Position numbers and translations under genes: made by a program. 64,000 nucleotides of DNA from Okeanomitos corallinicola TIOX110. GTDB taxonomy: Bacteria; Cyanobacteriota; Cyanobacteriia; Cyanobacteriales; Nostocaceae. A model generated the notes under the pieces. That model was not told the DNA's origin. It searched no databases and saw only the letters and a list, made by a program, of their open reading frames with translations. The stretch is taken from positions 2,149,318 through 2,213,317 of the forward strand of contig NZ_CP150886.1 of the NCBI RefSeq assembly GCF_038050375.1. The letters are read 5' to 3'. Of this stretch, positions 54,842 through 63,699 are shown in pieces. Position 1 is the stretch's first letter, and each line of letters opens with the position of its first letter.

Positions 54842-55267
54842 ATGGCGAAGAAAGTAGTAGCGGTCATTAAGCTGGCGTTGAATGCTGGAAAAGCCAACCC
54901 AGCACCACCAGTAGGGCCCGCTTTAGGTCAACATGGTGTTAACATCATGATGTTCTGTAAAGAGTACAATGCCAAGACAGCAGACCAAGCTGGCATGGTT
55001 ATACCAGTAGAAATTTCGGTATTTGAAGACCGGAGTTTTACCTTTGTACTTAAAACACCCCCAGCATCAGTGTTAATTCGCAAGGCAGCGAAAATTGAAA
55101 GAGGTTCTAATGAACCCAACAAAAATAAAGTTGGTAGCATTACCAAAGCACAGTTGCGAGAAATCGCCCAAACAAAACTTCCTGACCTGAATGCCAATGA
55201 CATCGAAGCAGCGATGAACATTGTGGGAGGAACAGCAAGAAATATGGGTGTAACAATTACAGATTAG
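54842..55267 (+). CDS. rplK: 50S ribosomal protein L11
   Basis: 141 residues, the standard length. It has [20 protein letters not shown] with the Pro-rich NTD loop ([15 protein letters not shown]), and the RNA-binding C-terminal domain with the signature RNMGVTI at the end. L11 forms the GTPase-associated centre of the large subunit with L10/L12. The gene is 6 bp after nusG. Confidence 0.97.
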   Translation: MAKKVVAVIKLALNAGKANPAPPVGPALGQHGVNIMMFCKEYNAKTADQAGMVIPVEISVFEDRSFTFVLKTPPASVLIRKAAKIERGSNEPNKNKVGSITKAQLREIAQTKLPDLNANDIEAAMNIVGGTARNMGVTITD

Positions 55268-55374
55268 TTATTAGTCATTAGCAAAAGGCCAATGACAACT
55301 CAATAGCTGAACTCAGAAAAAATCAATTATCGGGGGAGAGGTGAAAAACTTCGAGATGACCCCAGGAGAAAAGA

Positions 55375-56091
55375 ATGGGTAAGAAAGTATCAAAACGCTT
55401 ACAGGCGTTGCTAGAAAAAGTAGAAGAGAGAGACTACGCACCCTTAGATGCGTTGTCACTTTTGAAAGAGACAGCAACTGCTAAGTTTTCAGAAGCTGCG
55501 GAAGCGCATATTAGACTAGGAATTGATCCTAAGTACACAGACCAACAGCTACGGACAACAGTAGCACTGCCCAAAGGCACGGGGCAAACAGTGCGAGTAG
55601 CAGTTATTGCTAGAGGTGAAAAAGTCACAGAAGCAAGTAATGCTGGTGCTGATATCGCTGGTTCTGAAGAACTGATTAATGATATCCAGAAAGGCATGAT
55701 GGACTTTGATAAACTAATTGCTACCCCTGACATGATGCCACAGGTAGCAAAATTAGGTAAATTATTAGGTCCCCGTGGCTTGATGCCATCACCCAAAGGT
55801 GGTACAGTAACATTTGATGTTGCTAGTGCGATCGCAGAATTCAAAGCAGGTAAACTAGAATTCCGTGCTGATCGGACTGGTATAGTTCATGTGATGTTTG
55901 GAAAAGCGTCTTTCTCCCCTGAAGATTTGTTAGTCAACCTCAAAGCTTTGCAAGAGACAATTGACCGTAACCGTCCTTCAGGTGCTAAAGGTCGTTATTG
56001 GCGTACAATCTACGTTTCTGCTACAATGGGGCCTGCAATCAAAGTTGATATCAACGCCCTCAGAGATTTAAAAATAACTGACGTTGCATAA
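55375..56091 (+). CDS. rplA: 50S ribosomal protein L1
   Basis: 238 residues. [21 protein letters not shown] is the usual start, with the L1 signature in [14 protein letters not shown] and the ending [17 protein letters not shown]1 forms the mobile stalk near the E site and in many bacteria represses its own operon by binding mRNA. It is separated from rplK by 107 bp and from rplJ by the L10 leader. A GGAGAAAAGA ribosome binding site precedes the ATG. Confidence 0.97.
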   Translation: MGKKVSKRLQALLEKVEERDYAPLDALSLLKETATAKFSEAAEAHIRLGIDPKYTDQQLRTTVALPKGTGQTVRVAVIARGEKVTEASNAGADIAGSEELINDIQKGMMDFDKLIATPDMMPQVAKLGKLLGPRGLMPSPKGGTVTFDVASAIAEFKAGKLEFRADRTGIVHVMFGKASFSPEDLLVNLKALQETIDRNRPSGAKGRYWRTIYVSATMGPAIKVDINALRDLKITDVA

Positions 56092-56164
56092 TTGTGTAAT
56101 AGGGAATAGGTAATTGGTGAATTATGAACCAATGGCCAAAAACCAATCACCAAAATTAAATAAG

Positions 56165-56316
56165 CAAAGCCGGAGACAGCAGGTGCTAACAGCTTAAATA
56201 TCCTGCCGAGGTTGTAATTTTAAATGACTGAAGTTTGCTTAACTAAAAGATAGCGACTACAGCATTAAAAATACTACTGTGAGACCCCGGCAAAAATTGC
56301 TGGGGTTTGTTGTTTT
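56165..56316 (+). promoter_or_regulatory. L10 (rplJ) leader, autoregulatory mRNA structure
   Basis: The segments GGAGACAGCAGGTGC and TATCCTGCCGAGGTTG, about 20 nt apart, are the characteristic conserved part of the ribosomal L10 leader family (the L10-L12 complex binds here to limit synthesis). They are followed by a hairpin at 56285-56305 (CCCCGGCAA / TTGCTGGGG) and a T-rich run (TTTGTTGTTTT), i.e. an attenuator-like terminator placed 80 bp before rplJ. Confidence 0.8.
56285..56316 (+). terminator. Attenuator hairpin before rplJ
   Basis: Nine-base stem CCCCGGCAA with TTGCTGGGG (one G-T pair) and then TTTGTTGTTTT. It lies at the end of the L10 leader, so it can either stop transcription or be read through depending on leader folding. 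Confidence 0.75.
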
Positions 56317-56392
56317 CGGCACGTTAGTTAACAGTTAACAGTGATAACTGACAGCTGATAACTGAATATTTACCCTTGGAGGTGAAGTAAGT

Positions 56393-56935
56393 ATGGGTAG
56401 AACGTTAGAAAACAAAAAAGAGATAGTAGCTGACCTCAAAGAGACTTTAAGTGAGTCAACTTTGGCACTGGTAATTGATTACCAAGGTCTAACAGTTGCT
56501 GAAATCACTGACTTGAGAAGGCGTTTGCGTCCTAGTGGTACTGTTTGTAAGGTGACTAAAAACACCTTTATGAATATTGCTATTCAGGAAGATGAGCAAT
56601 GGCAGCCAATGTCAGAACTGCTAAAAGGTGCTTCTGCCTTTTTGCTAGTTAAAGAAGATTTATCAGCAATTAAAGCGTACCAAGAATTCCAAAAAGCCAC
56701 CAAGAAGACAGAACTTCGCGGTGGTGTGATGGAAGGGCGGTTGTTGAAAGATACAGATGTCAAGGCATTAGGTGACTTGCCATCTAAAGAAGAACTTATG
56801 GCACAAATTGCTGGAGCTATTAACGCCTTGGCTACCAAAGTTGCTGTGGGTATCAACGAAGTTCCCAGTTCTTTGGCTCGTGCTGTTCAAGCTGTCGCTG
56901 AGAAAGATGGTAGTTCTGAAACTACTGGTGAATAA
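56393..56935 (+). CDS. rplJ: 50S ribosomal protein L10
   Basis: 180 residues. [21 protein letters not shown] and the rRNA-binding N-terminal domain with [18 protein letters not shown] and [12 protein letters not shown] are typical. The C-terminal helix (about 135-165) binds L7/L12 dimers. The ribosome binding site is strong (GGAGGTGA). Translation is probably controlled by the leader upstream. Confidence 0.97.
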   Translation: MGRTLENKKEIVADLKETLSESTLALVIDYQGLTVAEITDLRRRLRPSGTVCKVTKNTFMNIAIQEDEQWQPMSELLKGASAFLLVKEDLSAIKAYQEFQKATKKTELRGGVMEGRLLKDTDVKALGDLPSKEELMAQIAGAINALATKVAVGINEVPSSLARAVQAVAEKDGSSETTGE

Positions 56936-57015
56936 AACTTTTTCATTAGTTGAATGCTATTAGTCACAACTAATGACTAATGACAAAAATTCAAAATTCT
57001 TTAGGAGTTATATCA

Positions 57016-57408
57016 ATGTCTGCTGCAACCGAACAAATTTTAGAACAATTAAAATCTTTGACCTTGTTGGAAGCTTCTGAATTAGTTAAGCAAATTGAAG
57101 AAGCTTTTGGTGTAAGTGCTGCTGCTCCTGCTGGCGGTATGATGATGATGGCTGCTCCTGGTGCTGGTGCTGCGGCTGAAGCTGTGGAAGAGAAGACCGA
57201 ATTTGATGCAATTCTTGATTCTGTACCTGCTGATAAGAAGATTGCAGTTCTCAAGATTGTACGTGAAATCACTGGTTTGGGTCTAAAAGAAGCTAAGGAC
57301 TTAGTAGAATCTGCTCCTAAAGCTATTAAAGAAGGTGTTGCTAAAGATGTTGCTGAAGACATCAAGAAGCGCATTACCGAAGCTGGTGGTACTGTAAACA
57401 TCAAGTAA
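57016..57408 (+). CDS. rplL: 50S ribosomal protein L7/L12
   Basis: 130 residues from the ATG at 57016, preceded by TTAGGAG; an earlier in-frame start at 56980 would add 12 unrelated residues. The N-terminal dimerisation helices ([20 protein letters not shown]), an Ala/Gly hinge with four consecutive Met, and the factor-binding C-terminal domain ([20 protein letters not shown] to EAGGTVNIK) are all intact. Confidence 0.97.
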   Translation: MSAATEQILEQLKSLTLLEASELVKQIEEAFGVSAAAPAGGMMMMAAPGAGAAAEAVEEKTEFDAILDSVPADKKIAVLKIVREITGLGLKEAKDLVESAPKAIKEGVAKDVAEDIKKRITEAGGTVNIK

Positions 57409-57469
57409 TTAATTCGTAATAGTGCCTCCGGCACGCTACGCGAACGTAATTCGTAATTATGAATTGTTT

Positions 57470-57497
57470 AGGGTGAGCTATTCGTTTAGCTTGCCCT
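57470..57497 (+). terminator. Hairpin after rplL
   Basis: AGGGTGAGCTA and TAGCTTGCCCT pair over 11 positions (with wobble) around a TTCGTT loop, 62 bp after the rplL stop. No clear T-tract follows, so termination is likely but not certain. Confidence 0.45.
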
Positions 57498-57626
57498 AAT
57501 AAGTGTTTAGAAATTATTCTATGTTCTGTAAAATTTATTGGGTTAAGATTAAATTTCTTGCTTGTGTATAGTTACAGTATTTTAATAATTAATTATTGGT
57601 AATTTAGGTTTTAGGATATACTTCTC

Positions 57627-57786
57627 CCTTGGATTATTTTAAAAATCATCATAACATAACCCTCCCAGAAGTCAAGACCCTTGAAAATACGTTGAGTCAT
57701 TCGCAAGTATTCTCAATAATTTAGGGGGAAAAAAGGGTGTTGAAACTTTTTTGGGATTTTTGGGGAAAAATGGGGTTAAGAATTAT
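57627..57786. repeat. ~160-bp conserved intergenic element, copy B
   Basis: It has the same series of blocks as copy A at 12599-12757: CCCTTGGA, CATAACATAACC, GTCAAGACCCTTGAAA, ACGTTGAGTCATTCGC, TATTCTCAATAATTTAGGGG, GTTGAAACTTTTTT. Differences cluster between blocks, as expected when the blocks carry a function or when the element is old. Confidence 0.75.
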
Positions 57787-58138
57787 TAAGGTATATCACG
57801 CAGAGACGCAGAGAAATAAAACATCAGTATTACGAAATTAAGAACTATATGATTGTAGATATTCTAAATATCACCAGTATCTAAAGATTTTCAGGATAGG
57901 AACGCAGATAAACGCGGATGAACGCAGATTTTTTGATGTGGCATTTTCAGGATGGTTTTTGAGGATTGATCTAGATTTTCAGAATTTTTATTTTGTCTGA
58001 ATCAGGATGTCCAGGATTTGAGGATGTACAGGACGAAATTGTTAAATCTCTCTAAAACATCTTACCTTCGTTTCTTCGTACCTACCCTTCGGGAACACCT
58101 TCGGTGAACGTGGTTCATTCCTTTATACCTTGTACAAT

Positions 58139-58365
58139 AACCAACCATCATTAAATAACATCCTGAAAATCCTCAAATCCTGGTTATCCTGATTCAGACA
58201 AAAAAATCTTTAAAGCATAACCAACAATCATTAAATAACATCCTGAAAATCCTCAAATCCTGGTTATCCTGATTCAGACAAAAAAATCTTTAAAGCATAA
58301 CCAACAATCATCAAATAACATCCTGAAAATCCTCAAATCCTGGTTATCCTGATTCAGACAAAAAA
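58139..58365. repeat. Three tandem 80-bp repeats
   Basis: AACCAACAATCATTAAATAA-type units begin at 58139, 58219 and 58299 and each ends with CTGATTCAGACAAAAAA. Units differ by very few bases. An inverted partial copy lies at 57990-58035 and a single direct copy at about 12441-12492. Confidence 0.9.
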
Positions 58366-58399
58366 TTGAGTGTATTTTATAGGTAATTGTTCAATTCAT

Positions 58400-60283
58400 T
58401 TAACATTTGTTAGCCGTTTTAGGATCAACAAAATCATGTAAATCTGCTTCCCAAACACTAATGTAAATTGAACCACAATTTTGGCGAATTATTTGACCTT
58501 TGACTCCACCTTTTTTAAAGGTAAAATTATCTGTTTGACGTTGCTGAATTTGTTGCAGTCCTTGTTGAATTTCTGCGGTAGCTTGTCCGGCTAATAAACC
58601 ATTTAAAGTTGTTTGCATTAATTGAGGATCAACATTACCAGCAAATCCTACTTCTGTTTGTCTTAATCTACCAGTATCACGGTCAAATAGGTAGCCTAAA
58701 TCAATTTGCTTCGGTACTATTTCATATATAACTGCACGAGTGTTAGGCCATAATCCTCTCAAGTCTTTTCTGGGTTTTCCTAGATTTGCTTCTACACTGC
58801 TTCTGGATGTACCTGTGGGAAATGCTGGCACATTCAATCCAGTTTGATTAGAACTTAATGAATCAGATAAGTTATTTTCGGTTTCTTTTATTTTTTCTTT
58901 TTTTTTACCCTTGTCTTTCTTTTGAGGTTTCTTCTCTTGATTTGAATCTTCAACTACTTGTGGTGTCGTTTCTCGTGGTTGTGTTTCTGGTTCAAATGTA
59001 GGTGTAATGGTGGCAGAATTGCTGGGAGTTATGGCTTCATTTCTGATTGGTGGTGTAAATGTTTGGGAAGAGTTATTCTCTGATGAAGGATTAGAATTAA
59101 CTGGTTGAATTTGCTGTGGATTAGAGAGAGTTGGTTGAGTTTGTGGTGTTAGGGAAGTTTCGGGTATTTCTGGAGAATCTGTTGGTGTTGCAGAAGTATT
59201 ATTTTCTCTAGTAATGCTGGAGTTGGTAGGTACTGAGTTTGGATTTTGTGGGGAACGAATTAAACTAGAAACTGCTACTGCACCGACTAAACCACCAACA
59301 ATGACGCTACCAATGATGACAAAGGGTTTTTGTGGTTTGCCAGGATTGGGAATTTCTCTGATAATGGGAGTTGTGGCTGATGAGTATGCGGGGGGAGGAG
59401 CGAGGCTAATGGTGGCGGTATTAGCATGGGAAGATATGCTGGTTTTACTACTCAGGTTATGAGCAGATTTTAAAGCATAAAGCATTTTACTGGCTGTGGT
59501 GTAGCGATCGCCAGGACGTGGTTCAATGGCTTGTGTAAGTATCTGTACCATTTCTGGAGATATCCCAGCAGCGTATTGTTGCCACTGTATTTGTCCGGTT
59601 TGGGGGTGAGTTTCTAATTCCTGGGGTGACTGACCGGTCAGTAAATAAATGGCAGTTAAACCTAAACTATAGATATCTGTAGCATACACTGGACGGCCGA
59701 TAGCTTGCTCACTGGGCATATAACCCGGAGTCCCGATAACAATTGATTGTACGGCATTTCCCGCAGGATTAACGACTGTACGGATGGTTTCTTTGACTGC
59801 ACCGAAATCAATTAAAACTGGTTTATTATCTTGGGATCTGAGAATGATATTATCTGGTTTGATATCTCGATGAATGATACCTTTGCTGTGGACATAATCT
59901 AAGACGGACAGCAAACTTAACAGAATTTCTTTAACTACCGCTTCACTGAGTTTACCTTTTGATTCAATAATGCTACTGAGGGTTTGTCCTTCAATCCATT
60001 CTTGCACTAGGTAAAATTTACCATTTTCGGGGAAATAGGCGTAAAGTTTGGGGATTTGATCGCTAGTTTCTCCCAAATTCTCCAAAATAGCGGCTTCTCT
60101 TTCAAACCGTTGTTGGACAAGTTGAGAAGTTGCTGGATCGTGGTTAATAGGTTTAAGTTCTTTAATGACAAAGCAACGACGGGAAGGAAGATGGATGTCT
60201 TCTGCGAGGGATGTTTCCCCAAACCCACCTGCACCGAGTACCTTGATAACTTGATAGCGGTTGTTTAACAGTTTTGTTGTCAT
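58400..60283 (-). CDS. Ser/Thr protein kinase with periplasmic C-terminal domain (first of three)
   Basis: 627 residues. The Hanks-type kinase domain (about 8-270) has GAGGFGET (Gly loop), the catalytic K in FVIKELKP, HRDIKPDN and DFGAVKE. A linker follows, then one membrane helix (about 322-345, VIIGSVIVGGLVGAVAVSSL), a low-complexity Ser/Thr/Pro/Asn stretch, a Lys-rich patch (PQKKDKGKKKEK) and a C-terminal globular domain (FPTGTSRSSVEANLGKPRKD to DFVDPKTANKC) expected outside the cytosol. The outer domain may sense a ligand. It lies first among three paralogues on the same strand, 247 bp from the next. Confidence 0.9.
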   Translation of the reverse strand: MTTKLLNNRYQVIKVLGAGGFGETSLAEDIHLPSRRCFVIKELKPINHDPATSQLVQQRFEREAAILENLGETSDQIPKLYAYFPENGKFYLVQEWIEGQTLSSIIESKGKLSEAVVKEILLSLLSVLDYVHSKGIIHRDIKPDNIILRSQDNKPVLIDFGAVKETIRTVVNPAGNAVQSIVIGTPGYMPSEQAIGRPVYATDIYSLGLTAIYLLTGQSPQELETHPQTGQIQWQQYAAGISPEMVQILTQAIEPRPGDRYTTASKMLYALKSAHNLSSKTSISSHANTATISLAPPPAYSSATTPIIREIPNPGKPQKPFVIIGSVIVGGLVGAVAVSSLIRSPQNPNSVPTNSSITRENNTSATPTDSPEIPETSLTPQTQPTLSNPQQIQPVNSNPSSENNSSQTFTPPIRNEAITPSNSATITPTFEPETQPRETTPQVVEDSNQEKKPQKKDKGKKKEKIKETENNLSDSLSSNQTGLNVPAFPTGTSRSSVEANLGKPRKDLRGLWPNTRAVIYEIVPKQIDLGYLFDRDTGRLRQTEVGFAGNVDPQLMQTTLNGLLAGQATAEIQQGLQQIQQRQTDNFTFKKGGVKGQIIRQNCGSIYISVWEADLHDFVDPKTANKC

Positions 60284-60530
60284 GAAACGTTACACGTGAA
60301 ATCATTCCCAATGTATATCAGATACTTTGACGATATAACTACGGGATGTTTCCTGGTGATGTAGGATTTTGCACTAACTGTTTTATTTTCTCACTTCGTC
60401 AAAAACAAATTTAGACATTTCTGGAAACATTGTTCTGCTTTTACCATAAGCTGGATCATCACCAAATATGGGAATATTAATAGATATAAAAAGCTGAATA
60501 TTCTATTTTGTAAGCATTTTAATCAATAAT

Positions 60531-62036
60531 TTAACTTTGTAAACCTACTTCAGCCCATACTACTGTATATGGAGAAGAGGAAGAAGGATCAACAAAAGAA
60601 GATATATTAACAATAACTAATTGTTGACCAACTAGAACTACACCTTTTTTATCCGGTAGTTTATAATCAGGTGATTGTGGTCGGTTAATACGCAAATTTA
60701 CGGCATTAATAACTGTTACTTTATCACCAATTTTAGGAACAATAGCAGGAGAAATAGTTACAGGTTGCTTGGTATAAATTAGTGGTTCTCCAATAGTAAG
60801 ATTATCTGAAGTATTATTAACAGCACCTAGTCTCATCCAACCTAAAGAAATAGGCTGATTTCCTGTTGATGAAATAATGGCTGGTTCTGTTGGTTTAGTT
60901 GATGAAATTGGTGATGGAGTATTTATAGGTTGTGAAGATGAAACTTGAGATTTTGAATCTATTTTTTCAGTCACTATTTGGGGCTGTTTATTCAGAGAAA
61001 ACCCAATAATAATAGAAATACCAATCAAACTACTAGCGATTAGACTAGGAATAAGTATTCCGCTTTTAGCAATGTTTTTATTACTTTGATGAGAATTTTT
61101 TTCGTAATTACTTGGACTTACAGAAATTGTATTTTGAGGTGATGAAGGAGAAGGTGCAGCAATAACTGTCGGTGTAGATCGTTGAAAAGGTACAGTGGGT
61201 GCAACAGGATTTGAAAGAGTTTGTAAAGCTATCAACATTTCTCTAGCAGATGAATAGCGATCGCGTGGATGATAAGCAATAGCTTTATCTAAAATATACC
61301 CAAAATTAACATTTAAATAAGGTGCAAAATTTCGCCATAAAATATTACCTGTATTTGGATCTGTGGGTAATTCTTGAGGTGTTTTTCCAGTTAATAAATA
61401 AATTGCTGTTAAACCTAAACTATACAAATCACTGGAAAATACAGGTCTTCCTACTGTTTGTTCCATCGGCATAAATCCCGGTGTACCAATCACAATAGAC
61501 TGAGTAGGATTTCCAGAAGGACTCATTTCTGTGTTCATGGTAACTTTGACAGCACCAAAATCAATTAATACTGGTTTGTTGTCAGCAAAACTTAAAATGA
61601 TATTATCGGGTTTAATGTCTCGATGAACTATACCTTTACCGTGGACATATTCAAGAATTTGCAGGATATTGATGACAATTTCTTGAACAGAATTTTCCTT
61701 GAAAACCCCTTGCTGTTTTAATTTTTCGCTTAAAGTTTGACCTTCAATATATTCTTGAACTAAATAAAATTCTCCACCTTCAGAAAAATAAGCATATAAC
61801 CGGGGTATTTGGGGGTTGCGATCGCCTAATTCTTCTAAAATGGCCGCTTCCTGCTGAAACCTTTGCTGTACCAGTTGGTATACCTGGGGATTATTCACCA
61901 CTGGGATGAGTTGTTTTACCACACAGCGTTTACTAGAAGGCATTTGGGTATCTTCAGCTAAGAATGTTTTGCCAAATCCTCCACTACCCAATACACGCAA
62001 CACCTGATAGCGATTATTTACTAATGTCTGAGTCAT
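60531..62036 (-). CDS. Ser/Thr protein kinase with SH3-like tail (second of three)
   Basis: 501 residues. Kinase motifs are GSGGFGKT, VVKQLIPV, HRDIKPDN and DFGAVKV. One membrane helix is near residue 320-345 (GILIPSLIASSLIGISIIIG). The outer part ends in a compact beta-rich module (GDKVTVINAVNLRINRPQSP to VWAEVGLQS) resembling a bacterial SH3 domain, used elsewhere for wall or ligand binding. The kinase domain is closely related to those on either side; only the tail differs. Confidence 0.9.
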   Translation of the reverse strand: MTQTLVNNRYQVLRVLGSGGFGKTFLAEDTQMPSSKRCVVKQLIPVVNNPQVYQLVQQRFQQEAAILEELGDRNPQIPRLYAYFSEGGEFYLVQEYIEGQTLSEKLKQQGVFKENSVQEIVINILQILEYVHGKGIVHRDIKPDNIILSFADNKPVLIDFGAVKVTMNTEMSPSGNPTQSIVIGTPGFMPMEQTVGRPVFSSDLYSLGLTAIYLLTGKTPQELPTDPNTGNILWRNFAPYLNVNFGYILDKAIAYHPRDRYSSAREMLIALQTLSNPVAPTVPFQRSTPTVIAAPSPSSPQNTISVSPSNYEKNSHQSNKNIAKSGILIPSLIASSLIGISIIIGFSLNKQPQIVTEKIDSKSQVSSSQPINTPSPISSTKPTEPAIISSTGNQPISLGWMRLGAVNNTSDNLTIGEPLIYTKQPVTISPAIVPKIGDKVTVINAVNLRINRPQSPDYKLPDKKGVVLVGQQLVIVNISSFVDPSSSSPYTVVWAEVGLQS

Positions 62037-62179
62037 AAGAGTTTACGTTTGTTTACTTTTTTGCTGATTTAGGTAAAATTTTCCTTCATTTCTAGCAATT
62101 ATAAACATTTTATACCACATTTTGACTCCTATAGGCGTTGATAAATGCTAAACCCCGACTAAATTCTCAGTTGTTAACC

Positions 62180-63646
62180 CTATTCTTTAAAATGCCTCAA
62201 ATTATATCTATTTTGATATTGATTAATAAATTCTGCATTTTTGATTTCTATTTTTGACAACAAATTAATAGGAAATGCTTGAGGTGAATAACGGGGATTA
62301 TACCAAGACTGTTGATTAAAATATTCTTGTAAATCAGAAATATTAAATCTGCGTCCATGAACTGCAAAAATTGTATTTCGCATAATATCTAATTCATAAC
62401 CACTTTTACCTGCTAAATCTGCTTCTGTAACTCGTCTTTGTGAAAGCCAAAAATAATTATTTCCGTTATTTGTGGTTTTTATTTCTTGAACACTGGGTGT
62501 TTTAATTTCAGATTTGTTTATGGTTGTGGGTGTATTCCTAACAATAGACTTAGATATTTTGTACTCTGAAGATATTTCTTGTTGTTCATTGGTGGGATTT
62601 GTTCTTTTAGTAGAAATTGATATTTCTGCTTCTTTGACAGTTTCTAAGGATTTATTAATTATTTGTGTAATAATAGAAGCACCAGTTAAACCACTAATAA
62701 TCAAACTACCAATTATGATATTTTTGGATTTATTATTTATAACTGGTTTAGCAAAATTATTAATAGTTGATGGTACAGTTGGCTGTTGTGTGGGGGGAAT
62801 TTCTTGATTTTGGATAGTGGAAATAAGATGATATTGATTTTGCAAAGCAATCAACATTTCTCTAGCAGAAGCAAAACGATCTCTAGGATGATAAGTAATA
62901 GCTTTATCAATTACTCCTGCTAAGATAGGATTAACATGACTGGCAAAATGTCGCCAAATTATTTCCCCAGTTTGCGGATCTGTTTCTAGTGTTTGAGGTG
63001 GTTTACCAGTTAATAAATAAATTGCTGTTAAACCTAAACTATATAAATCACTAGAATAAACTGGTCTTCCTGCTGCTTGTTCACTGGACATAAAACCAGG
63101 AGTACCAATAACAATTGAACTGGTAGGATGTCCTTGGGAATTTAATACAGTTGTCATTGATTCCCGCACTGCACCAAAATCAATTAATACTGGTTTTTTA
63201 TCATGGTTACGAATAATAATGTTATCTGGTTTAATATCTCTGTGAACTATTTTTTGAGAATGAACATACTCTAAAACAGGTAAGATATTAAGTAATAATT
63301 CCTCAATTTCTCTTTCAGTAAATAATCCCTGCTTTTGCATTTTTGCTGTTAAAGTATCACCTTCTATCCACTCCTGGACTAAATAAAATTCTCCCCCAGT
63401 AGAAAAGTAAGCGTATAAAGCCGGAATTTGATTAGATGCACTACCAAGGGTTTCTAAAATTGCTGCTTCTCGTTGGAATCTTTCTTGAACAATTTGATAA
63501 ACTTGGGGATTATTATGAATTGGTTTGAGTTGTTTTACCACACAGAGACGCTGTGATGGCATATTGGTATCTTGTGCGAGAAAGGTTTCACCAAATCCAC
63601 CAGATCCCAAAGTGCGGATGACTTGATAACGATTATTTAGCAGCAT
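62180..63646 (-). CDS. Ser/Thr protein kinase with YARHG tail (third of three)
   Basis: 488 residues. Kinase motifs are GSGGFGET, VVKQLKPI, HRDIKPDN and DFGAVRE. There is one membrane helix (about 307-325, IIIGSLIISGLTGASIITQI) and a C-terminal YARHG domain (TEADLAGKSGYELDIMRNTI then FAVHGRRF and YFNQQSWYNPRYSP), a small extracytoplasmic module of unknown ligand. With the next two kinase genes it forms a same-strand array, spaced by 143 and 247 bp. Confidence 0.9.
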   Translation of the reverse strand: MLLNNRYQVIRTLGSGGFGETFLAQDTNMPSQRLCVVKQLKPIHNNPQVYQIVQERFQREAAILETLGSASNQIPALYAYFSTGGEFYLVQEWIEGDTLTAKMQKQGLFTEREIEELLLNILPVLEYVHSQKIVHRDIKPDNIIIRNHDKKPVLIDFGAVRESMTTVLNSQGHPTSSIVIGTPGFMSSEQAAGRPVYSSDLYSLGLTAIYLLTGKPPQTLETDPQTGEIIWRHFASHVNPILAGVIDKAITYHPRDRFASAREMLIALQNQYHLISTIQNQEIPPTQQPTVPSTINNFAKPVINNKSKNIIIGSLIISGLTGASIITQIINKSLETVKEAEISISTKRTNPTNEQQEISSEYKISKSIVRNTPTTINKSEIKTPSVQEIKTTNNGNNYFWLSQRRVTEADLAGKSGYELDIMRNTIFAVHGRRFNISDLQEYFNQQSWYNPRYSPQAFPINLLSKIEIKNAEFINQYQNRYNLRHFKE

Positions 63647-63699
63647 GGTTTTTATTAATGGTATTATGCAATCTTTTGATAATATCTAATAGCCATATC

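Larger units (their letters stand above)
56092..56392. other. rplA-rplJ spacer
   Basis: 301 bp. The first 70 bp contain short STRR-like words (GAATAGGTAATTGGTGAATT); then the L10 leader RNA; then AGTTAACAGTTAACAGTGATAA and CAGCTGATAACTG words before the rplJ ribosome binding site (TTGGAGGTG). No gene. Confidence 0.6.
57409..58399. other. Nearly 1 kb repeat-rich spacer after the ribosomal operon
   Basis: No gene is convincing. It holds a GCCTCCGGCACGCTACGCGA repeat just after rplL (57424-57443), a hairpin (57470-57497), the ~160-bp element copy B (57627-57786), an ACGCAGAGACGCAGAG word (57799-57814), a 12-mer-type GCAGATAAACGCGGATGAAC (57905-57924), an inverted copy of the CATCCTG element (57990-58035), and three 80-bp tandem repeats (58139-58365). 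Confidence 0.65.
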
